Below are positions 1 through 9,148 of a DNA stretch of 53,928 nucleotides, one piece after another. Under the pieces are notes generated by a model, which saw nothing but the letters and a program-made list of their open reading frames with translations, ran no database searches and had not been told where the DNA came from. Each line of letters opens with the position of its first letter. The stretch's first letter is position 1. Source of the stretch: JAAZBV01 sp964499695 (GTDB taxonomy: Bacteria > Desulfobacterota > DSM-4660 > Desulfatiglandales > HGW-15); NCBI GenBank assembly GCA_964499695.1, contig CAZCMD010000014.1:1-53928 (forward strand), given 5' to 3'. Made by a program: the position numbers and the translations under genes.

Positions 1-53
1 AATATGCCTTTGTAAAGCGCCTGTCTGAAAATCTTAAAATCGATTTTAAATAG
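1..53 (+). CDS. 3' end of an upstream gene (partial)
   Basis: Frame 3 is open from the window edge to a TAG at 51-53 and gives a short charged C-terminus ending in ENLKIDFK. It is followed by about 215 bases with no convincing ORF before dctP, which fits the tail of a gene that begins outside the window. Nothing can be said about its function. The open stretch is so short that chance is a real alternative. Confidence 0.35.
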   Translation, partial: YAFVKRLSENLKIDFK

Positions 54-268
54 TTGTTGTCTTCTGGATACCTGGTTTTTTCAGTCAGTCAGGTCGTTTT
101 TCGTTTTTTTTAGCAGTAATGGGTTGATATATATTTTTATTTGTGAAATATTGTCAAACCGAAAAACACAGTTATTAGTTTTGAATGCATATTTCAGCAC
201 GGTTTCATTTTGAGACTGTCCTTTTTTAGTATAATTGTTAACCTGATAAAGACTTTAAAGGAGTAGCT
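54..268 (+). promoter_or_regulatory. Leader of the TRAP operon with a probable -10 box
   Basis: This AT-rich stretch holds a perfect TATAAT at 230-235 but only a poor -35 (TTTTGA-like, about 16 bases upstream). A strong AAAGGAG ribosome-binding site lies just before the GTG start at 269. A weak ACCTG/CAGGT hairpin followed by T-runs near 69-115 could end the upstream transcript. The promoter is inferred from the -10 box alone. Confidence 0.4.
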
Positions 269-1285
269 GTGAATAAAAGACATATCCTCTTATTTTGTAT
301 TATTGGCCTATTTTTTGGTTTTCTCCTACAGTGTTCTTCCGAAACAACAATTGAACTCCGTGTTGCACAGCCCTTTGCCCCAAAACACATAGTGCAGACT
401 AAGATTTTCGAGCCATGGGCAAAAAAAATTGAAGAGTTGTCCGGGGGTAGGGTTAAGGTCACTATGTTTTCAGGGGGCGCACTCGGGAAGGCTGCAGACC
501 ACTATAACCTGGCTGAAGAAGGTATAGCAGATATTACTTATGCTCTCCAGGACTATACACCGGGCCGTTTTCCGCTTACTACCGTATTTGAACTTCCCTT
601 TATGATCCCTTCCGCTGAAAAGACATCTGTTGCCATGTGGAAGATCTTTGAGGAGTTTTCCGAATTTCAGGAGGAGTATTCAAAAGTCAAAGTACTTGCC
701 CTGTTTTGTCATCCATCGGGCCATTTTAATACAGTGAAAAAACCCATAAAAAATCTTGAAGATTTTCAGGGTATGAAGTTCAGGACTGCCAGTCCCCATG
801 TCACAAAGGCACTCAAGGCATTTGGTGCGGTGCCGGTTACAATGCCAATTTCTGAAAGTTATTCAGCACTCGAAAGAGGGGTTGTTGATGGAACTGTCCT
901 CGACTGGAATGGTTTGCATGTTTTTAAACTGGCCGAACTTCTTAAATATTCCACTGAAACAGATTTCTATACAATGACCATGATGATAGTTATGAATAAG
1001 AGAAAATATGATTCTTTACCTGATGACATCAAAAAAATCATCGATCAGACGACAGGTATTGTAATGTCCAGGGATGCAGGAAAAGCGTATGATGAAATGA
1101 GATTGGTTGAGAGAGAACAATGCCTTGAAGATGGAATGCAGACAATTCAACTTCCTTCTGAAGACATAAAAAAACTTCAGGCACTGACTATGCCCTTAAG
1201 AGAAGAGTGGGTAGAGGAAATGAATAATAAAAATTTACCGGGAAAGGCAATACTTGATACTGCAATTGAGTTTATTAATGAATAA
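269..1285 (+). CDS. dctP: TRAP transporter substrate-binding protein, DctP family
   Basis: This is the periplasmic solute receptor of a tripartite ATP-independent transporter, which captures an organic acid and delivers it to the DctQM permease. It starts at GTG after AAAGGAG. The N-terminus is a hydrophobic signal ending LLQC, a likely lipobox, so the receptor may be membrane-anchored. The body has DctP hallmarks: the PFAPKH opening, GRVKVTMFSGGALGKA, the central KFRT segment with the arginine that usually binds a carboxylate, and the ALERGVVDGTV motif. Its 338 residues are typical for the family. The dctQ and dctM genes follow immediately. The substrate cannot be read from the sequence; a C4-dicarboxylate or another carboxylate is the usual case. 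Confidence 0.93.
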   Translation: MNKRHILLFCIIGLFFGFLLQCSSETTIELRVAQPFAPKHIVQTKIFEPWAKKIEELSGGRVKVTMFSGGALGKAADHYNLAEEGIADITYALQDYTPGRFPLTTVFELPFMIPSAEKTSVAMWKIFEEFSEFQEEYSKVKVLALFCHPSGHFNTVKKPIKNLEDFQGMKFRTASPHVTKALKAFGAVPVTMPISESYSALERGVVDGTVLDWNGLHVFKLAELLKYSTETDFYTMTMMIVMNKRKYDSLPDDIKKIIDQTTGIVMSRDAGKAYDEMRLVEREQCLEDGMQTIQLPSEDIKKLQALTMPLREEWVEEMNNKNLPGKAILDTAIEFINE

Positions 1286-1296
1286 TCAGGGTTCAA

Positions 1297-1815
1297 GTGG
1301 TCAAGGATTCTAGGGGTCGAGTGAAAAACTTTATAAAAATTCTCCAGCGCTTGAGCACTTATCTCGCCTATTTCGGCGCTCTGTCACTTTTTCTCATGAT
1401 GTGTCTTACTATCATGGACGTGGCAGGAAGGTGTATCTTTAATAAGCCGGTCCTGGGGGCTTATGAACTCACAGAGTTTATGATTCTTATACTGATCTTT
1501 TCCTTTTTAGGCTATACTCAAACCAAAAAATCCCACATATCTGTTGACCTTTTCATGATGATTATTCCTGATAAATTTAAGATTTTTATTGAAATTTTAA
1601 ATCATCTGGCCTGTCTGGTCATCATGATACTGATTGTCTGGATGGGTTTTGAAAAAGCCGTCGAAATGATGGGGACAAGAGAATCATCACCAAATCTTGC
1701 TGTGCCAAGTTACCCCTTTGTTTTTTTTCTTGTCCTCGGTTGCGCTGTTTTGTGCATTGAATTTATAAAGGATATTGTCTTTTTTTTGAAAAGCAGAAAG
1801 GGAGGCAGTAATTAA
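1297..1815 (+). CDS. dctQ: TRAP transporter small permease, DctQ family
   Basis: This is the small four-helix membrane subunit that pairs with DctM. Hydrophobic segments are visible at roughly residues 20-45, 55-75, 95-120 and 140-160, and the motif DVAGRCIFNKPVLGAYELTE is typical of DctQ. The start is uncertain: GTG at 1297 has a CAGGG five bases upstream, and an in-frame GTG at 1321 follows AGGGG and gives the more typical N-terminus MKNFIKIL. The gene lies 11 bases after dctP, and its stop overlaps the dctM start by one base, so the pair is translationally coupled. Confidence 0.9.
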   Translation: MVKDSRGRVKNFIKILQRLSTYLAYFGALSLFLMMCLTIMDVAGRCIFNKPVLGAYELTEFMILILIFSFLGYTQTKKSHISVDLFMMIIPDKFKIFIEILNHLACLVIMILIVWMGFEKAVEMMGTRESSPNLAVPSYPFVFFLVLGCAVLCIEFIKDIVFFLKSRKGGSN

Positions 1816-3113
1816 TGGGCCCCGAAATGACCGGTATAATAGGCATTCTTATCATGTTCCTGCTTCTGGCTCTAAGGATGTATATCGGTATAGCCATGTC
1901 TATTGTCGGATTTCTGGGCATGTGGTATCTGATCGGGTTCCACAGCGCAATGGGAATACTCGGTATAACACCCCTGGCAGAGGGTTCTTCATATACTCTC
2001 AGCGTCATACCTCTCTTTGTTCTTATGGGGCAGTTTGCCTTTGTTTCCGGAATCAGTACAGACATATATAAAACGGTATATACCTGGATGGGGCACCTGA
2101 AAGGCGGACTTGCAATGGCAACCATCCTTGCCTGTGCGGGTTTTGCCGCCATATGCGGTTCTTCCCTTGCAACAGGGGCAACAATGGGTATGACGGCCAT
2201 CCCCGAGATGAAAAAATACCAATACGACAACCGGTTGTCCACAGGCTGTGTTGCCGCAGGTGGAACCCTGGGCATACTGATTCCTCCAAGCATAGGTTTT
2301 ATAATCTATGGTATCCTGACCGAGGTATCAATAGGCAAGCTTTTTATGGCAGGTTTTATTCCGGGGATACTTCTTGCTCTTCTCTTTATAGCCACTGTTT
2401 TTATCCTGTGCTCAATTAATCCGAAGATGGGTCCGAGAGGGCAGAAAACATCCTTTGGAATGAAGATGAAATCTCTTTCAGGAACATGGGGAATGCTGCT
2501 GCTTTTCATTATTGTTATGGGAGGCATATATATGGGTGTTTTTACACCTAATGAAGCAGCAGGAGTAGGGGCCTTTGGAGCTTTATTAATATCTGTTTTA
2601 AAAAGAAAAATGACCTGGAAAAAACTGGGGGAATGCCTGATGGAATCAGGCAGGACAACTGCCATGATCTTTCTTATTATTATCGGTGCAAATATTTTTT
2701 CTACCTTTCTGGGCCTTGCCAGACTCCCCATGGGGCTGGCAGATTTTGTAGCAGGACTTGCCCTTCCCAAAATAGTCATTCTTTATGCTATTATTATCGT
2801 TTTCATTTTACTTGGCTGTGTAATGGACTGTTATGCGATCATGATCCTTACCGTCCCGATTATTTTTCCTGTAATTGAAGCAATGCAGTTTGATCCTATC
2901 TGGTTTGGAGTACTCATGGTAATAGTTCTGGAAATGGGGCTTATCACTCCCCCGGTTGGATTAAATGTCTTTGTACTTAAAAGCGCTGCGCCTGATATAC
3001 CCATAACAACCATTTTCAGGGGCATTTGGCCATTTCTCATTTCCGCAGTTGTGGCTATTGTACTTTTGACCCTTTTCCCGCAGATTGCGCTATTCCTGCC
3101 ATCTCATATGTAG
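1815..3113 (+). CDS. dctM: TRAP transporter large permease, DctM family
   Basis: This is the large Na+- or H+-coupled permease subunit of the TRAP transporter. Its 432 residues contain about 12 hydrophobic segments and the conserved family motifs: PLFVLMGQFAFVSGI near residue 60, CGSSLATGATMG near 115, GGTLGILIPPSIGFIIYG near 150, and the C-terminal GLITPPVGLNVFVL. It starts at ATG after AAAGGGAGG, overlapping the dctQ stop. It is the last gene of the operon; after it come a short hairpin-type repeat and an AT-rich spacer. Confidence 0.95.
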   Translation: MGPEMTGIIGILIMFLLLALRMYIGIAMSIVGFLGMWYLIGFHSAMGILGITPLAEGSSYTLSVIPLFVLMGQFAFVSGISTDIYKTVYTWMGHLKGGLAMATILACAGFAAICGSSLATGATMGMTAIPEMKKYQYDNRLSTGCVAAGGTLGILIPPSIGFIIYGILTEVSIGKLFMAGFIPGILLALLFIATVFILCSINPKMGPRGQKTSFGMKMKSLSGTWGMLLLFIIVMGGIYMGVFTPNEAAGVGAFGALLISVLKRKMTWKKLGECLMESGRTTAMIFLIIIGANIFSTFLGLARLPMGLADFVAGLALPKIVILYAIIIVFILLGCVMDCYAIMILTVPIIFPVIEAMQFDPIWFGVLMVIVLEMGLITPPVGLNVFVLKSAAPDIPITTIFRGIWPFLISAVVAIVLLTLFPQIALFLPSHM

Positions 3114-3437
3114 ATATGTATGGCAATACAATGGCAGAAATGAGGTTCAGATAATATAATACTATCGTCATCCTTCGGCTCGAACGGAGGATCCAGTTGT
3201 GTATATGACATTAACGGTAATGATATTTGATAATATTGATTATTCCATAAAGTGTAATTCTTAATATTTGGTAAAATTAATGTTTATTAAGTAAAATAAA
3301 TTATTAAGAACCTTAAACTATTCAATTTAATATAACCAACTTCTAATATTGCCCAATTTTGGATACTGCCTTTCTAACTTCCAAAAAGAATTCCAAAATA
3401 ACCAACAATTTCTAAAGAATTTCCAAAACCCGCCGAT
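3114..3437. other. Intergenic spacer after the TRAP operon
   Basis: These 324 bases hold no gene. They contain a REP-like hairpin (3170-3192) and then a very AT-rich stretch. Just before the next start the octamer TTCCAAAA occurs three times (3379, 3391, 3421), which could be regulator-binding sites. No clear -35/-10 pair was found. Confidence 0.6.
3166..3198. repeat. Short REP-like palindrome
   Basis: ATCCTTCG at 3170-3177 pairs with CGGAGGAT at 3185-3192 (eight pairs, one wobble) around a seven-base loop, flanked by CGTC and CCAG. This looks like the dispersed intergenic hairpins common in proteobacteria. A role as a weak terminator for dctPQM cannot be excluded, but no T-run follows. Confidence 0.5.
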
Positions 3438-4202
3438 ATGGAGAGAGAGGAGAGCAAGATACCTATGTTTCCAGACACACAAATGCTATCGGTATTAAAT
3501 ATTTCTGAAATATGCGATGTCGCAAGGAGTACCGCATCATACTGGATCACCAGTAAGGGCCTTCCGGCAAAGCGGTCAGGTAATAAATTTATGGTGTCAA
3601 CTCAGGATCTGATAGTCTTTCTTGAATCCATTGGAAGACCGATCCCTCAGGCCCTTGTGGAAGGCCTTGGGGGAGTGTTTTCACATCCCTTTAAATCATA
3701 CCAAAATTGCTGGGAATACTGGCATAAAGACAAGCATGGGGAAAGCTGCCTGAACTGCGAGGTTTTAAGATATCAGATAAATGAATGCTTCACCCTGAAG
3801 GGTAGCAGGGCAAAATGTCCGGGGGAATGTTCAGGGTGCCAGTATTTTTTTGAGCATTATACGCGGAATATCTCTTTTATCCACCAGATGCCAATGCCTG
3901 CTGCTGTTATAAAAGACATGTATATATGGAGCGGTAACAATGCCTGGGCAGAGCTCTGCGGCATGGATATTGATAAACTGATAGGTCTGGGGATAGAGGA
4001 GATTATCCATCCCGAATCAATAAAGATCATTATCAATTTCAGTAAGAAGCTTAAGAGCGGAGATAACAACGGTTTTTTAAAATCCGAGGTATGCTTTGAA
4101 AACAGAAACGGGAAAAAGATAACAGTAAATCTTGCGATGGCAAGCCTTAAGGAGCCAAAGGGGTCGTATTTTGCCATTGCTGATCAGGTATTGCCAAAAT
4201 AA
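3438..4202 (+). CDS. HTH, cysteine-rich, PAS-domain regulator
   Basis: This 254-residue protein has three parts. Residues 15-70 resemble a MerR/excisionase-type helix-turn-helix (EICDVARSTASYWITSKGLPAKRSGNKFMVS). Residues 94-140 are cysteine-rich, opening with CWEYW and carrying eight cysteines including CLNC and CPGECSGC, like the CWE-type Cys modules of deltaproteobacterial sensors; metal or Fe-S binding is possible. Residues 155-250 form a PAS fold. No kinase or output domain other than the HTH is present. The start is uncertain: ATG 3438 lacks a clear ribosome-binding site, while ATG 3465 has GAGGAG about 12 bases upstream. A PAS histidine kinase follows 45 bases downstream, so it is probably part of the same signalling unit. 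Confidence 0.72.
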   Translation: MEREESKIPMFPDTQMLSVLNISEICDVARSTASYWITSKGLPAKRSGNKFMVSTQDLIVFLESIGRPIPQALVEGLGGVFSHPFKSYQNCWEYWHKDKHGESCLNCEVLRYQINECFTLKGSRAKCPGECSGCQYFFEHYTRNISFIHQMPMPAAVIKDMYIWSGNNAWAELCGMDIDKLIGLGIEEIIHPESIKIIINFSKKLKSGDNNGFLKSEVCFENRNGKKITVNLAMASLKEPKGSYFAIADQVLPK

Positions 4203-4247
4203 AAGGCCTGATCATAACAGGGTTTTAAAAAAGGTACGAAGAATATC

Positions 4248-5552
4248 ATGGCAATAGGAAAGGTTGAAAAGCAAAACGATCAAAATATCAATCCTGCTGA
4301 ACAGGGATTGGACAGGCATACCGCATTACTCTCACACAAGATTGAGGAGCGGTACAGGTCATTCTTTAAAGAGATCGGGCAGGCCTATTTTGAGATAGAT
4401 AATAGAGGTAAATTCTCATTCTATAATGACCGGTTATGTGAAATGATGGGGTATGGAAATGGAGAATTGCTCAATAAAAGTATATTGCAGTTCCTGGAAA
4501 AAGAGGATGTGGAGAAGGTAAAATCTGCTTTAAGGGAAATATATGAAACCGGAAATCCAAAGAGCGGGTTTGAGTTCCAGATAAAAAGAAAAGATGGTCA
4601 GAGCAGGCAGATCAATACATCAGTATCTCTTAACACCGATATAGAGAATAGAAAAACAGGTTTTAGAGGCATTGTACGGGACATCTCCGGCCGGAAAAAA
4701 AGTGAGGATCAGTTAAACAAGACACTCAGGCTTGAATCAATAGGTCAGCTTTCAGCAGGCATTGCCCATGAGATAAACACCCCTATCCAGTATATAGGCG
4801 ATAATATCCAGTTCCTTAAGGATTCATATGGGGATATCCTGAATCTGCTTAACAGCGCCATAGCCTGTGTAAAGTCGCCGGCAACAGGTTCCAGCAGAGA
4901 GGCAGCAGTTAGCGATGTTGAAGGGATTATGAAAAGCATAGATTCAGACTACCTTATAGACGAAATTCCAAGGGCTATTGAACAATCCATAAACGGACTT
5001 CAGCGCGTTTCCGAAATAGTGCAGGCCATGAAACAGTTCTGTCACCCCGGGAAGGAAGAGAAACAGGCATCAGACCTGAATGCGGCGATAAAAAATGTCG
5101 TTACTGTTGCAAAAAATGAATGGAAGTATGTTGCGGATGTAGTGACCGATCTGGATTCTTCACTCCCCCTTGTCCCCTGCAGGCTTGGCGAGATAAACCA
5201 GGTTATCCTTAATCTGATAATAAATGCAGTAGATGCAATTAAGGATGTGGTAGGTAAAGAGGGTAATAAAAGTAAAGGCACCATCAGAATAACTACAGGG
5301 CATGATGATTCATATGCAGAGATACGAATAAGCGATACAGGGACAGGCATCCCACATGAAATCAGGTCAAAAATTTTTGATCCCTTTTTTACCACCAAGG
5401 AGGTTGGAAAGGGGACAGGGCAGGGTCTTGCCATATCTCATAAAATAGTTGTCAATAAACATGGCGGGACAATCGGTTTTGAAACGGAAATGGGCAGAGG
5501 TACCACTATGATAGTGCGTATCCCCCTCAAGGGCAGTTATGAAAAGCAGTGA
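4248..5552 (+). CDS. PAS-domain sensor histidine kinase
   Basis: This is a soluble two-component kinase of 434 residues with no membrane segment. A PAS/PAC sensor lies at about 35-155 (ending FRGIVRDISGRKK). Next is a HisKA H-box with the phospho-accepting His174 in GIAHEINTPIQ. The HATPase_c domain has an N-box (NQVILNLIINAVDAI), a G1 box (ISDTGTGIP) and a G2 box (GKGTGQGLAIS). The segment around residues 205-240 between the H-box helices is longer than usual. The next gene, a receiver-HDOD protein, overlaps this one by 14 bases and is the obvious phosphorelay partner. Confidence 0.93.
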   Translation: MAIGKVEKQNDQNINPAEQGLDRHTALLSHKIEERYRSFFKEIGQAYFEIDNRGKFSFYNDRLCEMMGYGNGELLNKSILQFLEKEDVEKVKSALREIYETGNPKSGFEFQIKRKDGQSRQINTSVSLNTDIENRKTGFRGIVRDISGRKKSEDQLNKTLRLESIGQLSAGIAHEINTPIQYIGDNIQFLKDSYGDILNLLNSAIACVKSPATGSSREAAVSDVEGIMKSIDSDYLIDEIPRAIEQSINGLQRVSEIVQAMKQFCHPGKEEKQASDLNAAIKNVVTVAKNEWKYVADVVTDLDSSLPLVPCRLGEINQVILNLIINAVDAIKDVVGKEGNKSKGTIRITTGHDDSYAEIRISDTGTGIPHEIRSKIFDPFFTTKEVGKGTGQGLAISHKIVVNKHGGTIGFETEMGRGTTMIVRIPLKGSYEKQ

Positions 5553-6768
5553 ACAAAACATAGCAAGACGGGTCCTTTTTGTCGATGATGAGCCTATGCT
5601 GCTTCAGGGGCTAAGCCGTATGCTCAGGACAGAGAAGGCGACCTTTGAAGCTACCTTTGCAACAAGCGGGGAAGAGGCTCTTTCCATGCTTTCAAGGGAC
5701 AGTTTTGATGTTGTTGTTACTGATATCAGTATGCCCCATATGAACGGGCTTGAGCTATTATCAAAGGTAAAAGACCTTTACCCTGATACTGTGAGGATAA
5801 TTTTATCGGGTGAGCCTGATGTGAGCCTCTCAATAAAATCGGTAAATGTTTCACACCGGTTCCTGAATAAGCCCTGTGACCCGGGTGTGTTAAAATCCGC
5901 AATCTTAAGGACATGCAAGCTTTCCGATTTCTTAAGAAATGACTCCATGAAGAAGACCCTGAAGCAGATTGATTCTCTTCCGACCATGCCCGCTGTCTAT
6001 TTTGAAATTGTAAAGGCGCTGCAATCTCCTGATGTATCCATTCAGGAGGTAGGGAGAATTATCTCTAAAGATGTGGCCCTTACATCGAAGATACTGCAAC
6101 TGGTGAATTCAGCCTATTTTTCACTTCCGCGCCATATTTCAAGCCCTGAACATGCGGCAGTATTGCTTGGGCTTAATATTATAAAATCACTTGTTCTTGT
6201 CTCTCATATATTTAAGAAATTCGATAAACTGGATATGCCTCATAAATTTTTAGAGAGATTATGGGTGCATAACATGATGACAGGGAATCTCGCAAAGGCT
6301 ATAGCAAATCATGAATCAAGGGATCAGAAGATCATCGATAATGCCTATATTGCAGGATTACTCCATGATTGCGGAAAGCTCATCCTTGCATCCAACTTTA
6401 AGGATAAATACAGGGAAATAGTCATTCGAGGTCATGAACAGGGTATGCCTGTCTATGCGTTAGAAGAGGAGATCCTGGGTATCACACATGCCGAGGTCGG
6501 TGCATATCTCATGGAGCTGTGGGGCCTGCCTTCACAGATAATCGAGGCAATTGCCTTTCATCATTTACCATCAGCTTACGGGGATGACTGTTTCAGCCCG
6601 CTTACAGCAGTGCATATTGCCAATACAGTAGATCATATGGGTCCCGAAAAAGCGCCTGAGGAATATTCACCATCATTTGATATGGAGTACCTTGAAAATC
6701 TAAACCTGGATAACAGGTTAGAGAGCTGGCAATCGATGAGACAAGAAATAGCGAACGGAGTTAACTGA
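5539..6768 (+). CDS. Response regulator with HDOD output domain
   Basis: The N-terminal receiver (about 11-125) carries the acidic pair DDE, phospho-acceptor Asp62 in VVTDISMPHMNG, the switch residue in IILSGE and the K of FLNKPC. The rest (about 145-345) is an HDOD domain, with LPTMPAVYFEIVKALQ and the segment from ISKDVALTSKILQLVNSAYF to AAVLLG, followed by an HDxG-like stretch (LLHDCGKLI). HDOD proteins are degenerate HD-type domains used in signalling, often in surface motility and type IV pilus control. The start overlaps the kinase gene and the stop is 3 bases from the next regulator, so all are co-translated. Confidence 0.92.
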   Translation: MKSSEQNIARRVLFVDDEPMLLQGLSRMLRTEKATFEATFATSGEEALSMLSRDSFDVVVTDISMPHMNGLELLSKVKDLYPDTVRIILSGEPDVSLSIKSVNVSHRFLNKPCDPGVLKSAILRTCKLSDFLRNDSMKKTLKQIDSLPTMPAVYFEIVKALQSPDVSIQEVGRIISKDVALTSKILQLVNSAYFSLPRHISSPEHAAVLLGLNIIKSLVLVSHIFKKFDKLDMPHKFLERLWVHNMMTGNLAKAIANHESRDQKIIDNAYIAGLLHDCGKLILASNFKDKYREIVIRGHEQGMPVYALEEEILGITHAEVGAYLMELWGLPSQIIEAIAFHHLPSAYGDDCFSPLTAVHIANTVDHMGPEKAPEEYSPSFDMEYLENLNLDNRLESWQSMRQEIANGVN

Positions 6769-6771
6769 GAA

Positions 6772-7872
6772 ATGGAACATCGAATACTTTTTGTTGATGA
6801 TGAACCCAATATCCTTGACGGTTATAAAAGGCAGCTGAGGAAACAGTATAATATTGTAACTGCCGAGGGTGGAGAAAGGGGGCTTGATATGGTAAAAAAT
6901 AACGGCCCATTCTCGGTGGTGGTATCTGACCTCAAGATGCCGGGTATCGATGGCAACCATTTTCTTGCCCTTGTAAAAGAGGTCTCCCCGGAAACCACAA
7001 GGATACTGCTTACAGGTTATGCTGACCTTAAAAGCGCAATTGAGGCGATCAATAATGGCAACATATTCAGGCTGCTCACAAAGCCATGTGACCGTCTTGA
7101 TCTGGTTCAAGCCCTTGAGAGCGGGATAGAACTCTACAATGAAAATATGAGCATCAAGACCGGGGCTGTTGACGTCAAAAGCCTTTCAAGTAAAAAGGTG
7201 CTGATTGCTGATGATGACCCGATCATAGTAAGAGTGCTTCAAAAGGTATTAAGGGATATCCCTGCACTTACAGTCCTGACCGCAGAAGATGGAAAAAAGG
7301 CCATTAACATCCTTGATAAAGAAAATATAGACCTCCTTATAGCAGATATACAGATGCCCCATGTAAACGGCCTCCAGCTATTGAGTTATGTAAGCAAAAA
7401 CCTACATGGGCTAAGGGTTATAGTCTTAACCGGCAATGGCAGTGAGAAGATTGAAAATACAATCAAATCAATCGGCAGTTATCTCTTTTATGAAAAGCCA
7501 ATGGATTTAAACGTGTTCAAGGATGCGGTTATAAGGGAATTGCGTTCCGGTAATACAAGCCAGATACACGGTATCAATATCTCATCTTTCCTTCAACTGA
7601 TTGATATTGAGGCGAAGATATGCACCCTTACTGTGCGTTCACACGGGAATGTCGGCTATCTGTATTTCCGCAATGGTGAACTGATAGCTGCCGAGACAGG
7701 AAACCTGAGGGGTGAAAAGGCGGCAATGAATATCATCAACTGGAATAACAGCGTGATAGAAATTGCCGATATGTGCAAGAAAAACAAACGTGAAATAGAT
7801 AAACCGCTTATGAAACTCCTGATGGAGAGCGCTAGAATCAAGGATGAGGAATCTGAGGCGGTGGAGAAATAG
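6772..7872 (+). CDS. Double-receiver response regulator with PATAN/DUF4388-like tail
   Basis: Two receiver domains lie in tandem: the first (about 4-120) has phospho-acceptor Asp53 in VVSDLKMPGIDG, the second (about 140-255) has Asp192 in IADIQMPHVNG. The C-terminal 100 residues (GINISSFLQLIDIEAKICTL, then GYLYFRNGELIAAETGNLRGEKA) match the DUF4388/PATAN type fold found in PatA-like regulators. There is no DNA-binding domain, so it probably signals by protein contact. It lies between the HDOD regulator and a MinD-like ATPase with gaps of 3 and 1 bases. Confidence 0.9.
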   Translation: MEHRILFVDDEPNILDGYKRQLRKQYNIVTAEGGERGLDMVKNNGPFSVVVSDLKMPGIDGNHFLALVKEVSPETTRILLTGYADLKSAIEAINNGNIFRLLTKPCDRLDLVQALESGIELYNENMSIKTGAVDVKSLSSKKVLIADDDPIIVRVLQKVLRDIPALTVLTAEDGKKAINILDKENIDLLIADIQMPHVNGLQLLSYVSKNLHGLRVIVLTGNGSEKIENTIKSIGSYLFYEKPMDLNVFKDAVIRELRSGNTSQIHGINISSFLQLIDIEAKICTLTVRSHGNVGYLYFRNGELIAAETGNLRGEKAAMNIINWNNSVIEIADMCKKNKREIDKPLMKLLMESARIKDEESEAVEK

Positions 7873-7873
7873 T

Positions 7874-9076
7874 ATGGCAAGGATAATAACAGTAACAAGC
7901 GGAAAGGGCGGAGTGGGCAAGACCAATATAAGCGTCAACATGTCGCTTTATCTTGCCAGTCTGGGATACAGCACATGCCTGTTTGACGCAGATATGGGTC
8001 TGGCAAATGTTGATATCCTGCTTGGATTGTATCCTGAATTTACACTTGAAGATGTCTTGACTGGTACTAAACAGATGAAGGATATCATACTCAAGGGGCC
8101 ATCCGGACTTGATATTATTCCGGGCAGTTCAGGTGTTAAAATGCTCGCTGACCCTGAGCCCGGCAATATAGAGTATCTTGTTAAATCACTTTCAGAACTG
8201 GGAGAGTATGACTATTTTATTTTTGATACATCAGCAGGAATATCAAAAAATGTAATCTCATTTTGTCTAACATCCCCTGAAATAGTACTGGTTATGACCC
8301 CTGAACCCACATCTATTACAGATGCATATGCGCTTCTGAAGATACTCTGCCTTAACCGGATTGAAAGTACAGTGATGATCGCAATCAATCAGTGCATGAG
8401 CATGGAGGTTGCATATAAACTTTATGCCAAGTTCAGGGAGGTCGTGCAGAAAAATCTGAAAATGGATATATTACCGTTGGGTACGATACCCCTTGATCCG
8501 CATATTTATAAGTCTGTTAAGGAGCAGGAGCCGTTCATTACAAGATATCCTTCAAGTGATGCGGCAAAGGGGATAAAAAATCTTGCACGATACCTTATTA
8601 GCAAGGGTACAACCGAACTAAACAATTTTGAATTGAAAGAATTCTGGCGAAAATGCTTTGAACGACTGAACAGTAACCTGGTTCTTACTGGTGTTAAACC
8701 ACAGAAGAAAGAGCCGGTAACCCCTGAAGAACTATCAATGGAACAGAAAAAGGTCTTAAGGGAGCAGGCTAAAGAACCGGAAGTTAAGGAGGTCAGTACA
8801 CCCGGGGTTGAGGAAAAGGCCCCTGAAAAGATACCCGTAAAGGTATCTGAAAAGACTGCTGACAGGTTGTCTGAAAAAGTTACTGAAATAGTCCCGGAGA
8901 TAGTTAAAGAAAAACCTCCAGTAAAGATTGATCAATTAGATACAGGGTCTGTTTTTACCATGCTGGAAGGCCTTGTAAAAGGCATGAACACGATATCGAA
9001 TGAGCTGGGGGCTATACGTAAAATAATGGAAGATGACAGGAACAGGCATGCCGGGGGTATGATACGGCCCGGGTAG
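7874..9076 (+). CDS. MinD/ParA-like ATPase with charged C-terminal tail
   Basis: This is a deviant-Walker P-loop ATPase of the MinD/FlhG/ParA group: TSGKGGVGKTNISVNMS at the N-terminus, DADMGLANVDILLGL for switch I, and FDTSAGISK for switch II. Such proteins position polar or cell-division complexes. The catalytic fold covers about 1-245. It is followed by a low-complexity Lys/Glu/Pro/Val tail with repeated EK(I/V) elements, and then a short amphipathic C-terminus that might bind partners or membrane. ATG 7874, with GGAG upstream and right after the previous stop, is preferred over an in-frame ATG at 7844. No flagellar genes are near, so a role in positioning the MglA/PilB or Glt-like systems is more likely than FlhG. 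Confidence 0.85.
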   Translation: MARIITVTSGKGGVGKTNISVNMSLYLASLGYSTCLFDADMGLANVDILLGLYPEFTLEDVLTGTKQMKDIILKGPSGLDIIPGSSGVKMLADPEPGNIEYLVKSLSELGEYDYFIFDTSAGISKNVISFCLTSPEIVLVMTPEPTSITDAYALLKILCLNRIESTVMIAINQCMSMEVAYKLYAKFREVVQKNLKMDILPLGTIPLDPHIYKSVKEQEPFITRYPSSDAAKGIKNLARYLISKGTTELNNFELKEFWRKCFERLNSNLVLTGVKPQKKEPVTPEELSMEQKKVLREQAKEPEVKEVSTPGVEEKAPEKIPVKVSEKTADRLSEKVTEIVPEIVKEKPPVKIDQLDTGSVFTMLEGLVKGMNTISNELGAIRKIMEDDRNRHAGGMIRPG

Positions 9077-9148
9077 AAATATACTAAAAGAACAAAAGAT
9101 ATTGGATTGATAGCAGTTAACTTGTCACACTTATAATAAGGAACTATT

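Noticed and set aside
7874..9076. FlhG, the flagellar number regulator
   Set aside because: No flagellar genes are present; the MglA and PilB neighbours fit better with surface motility or pili.
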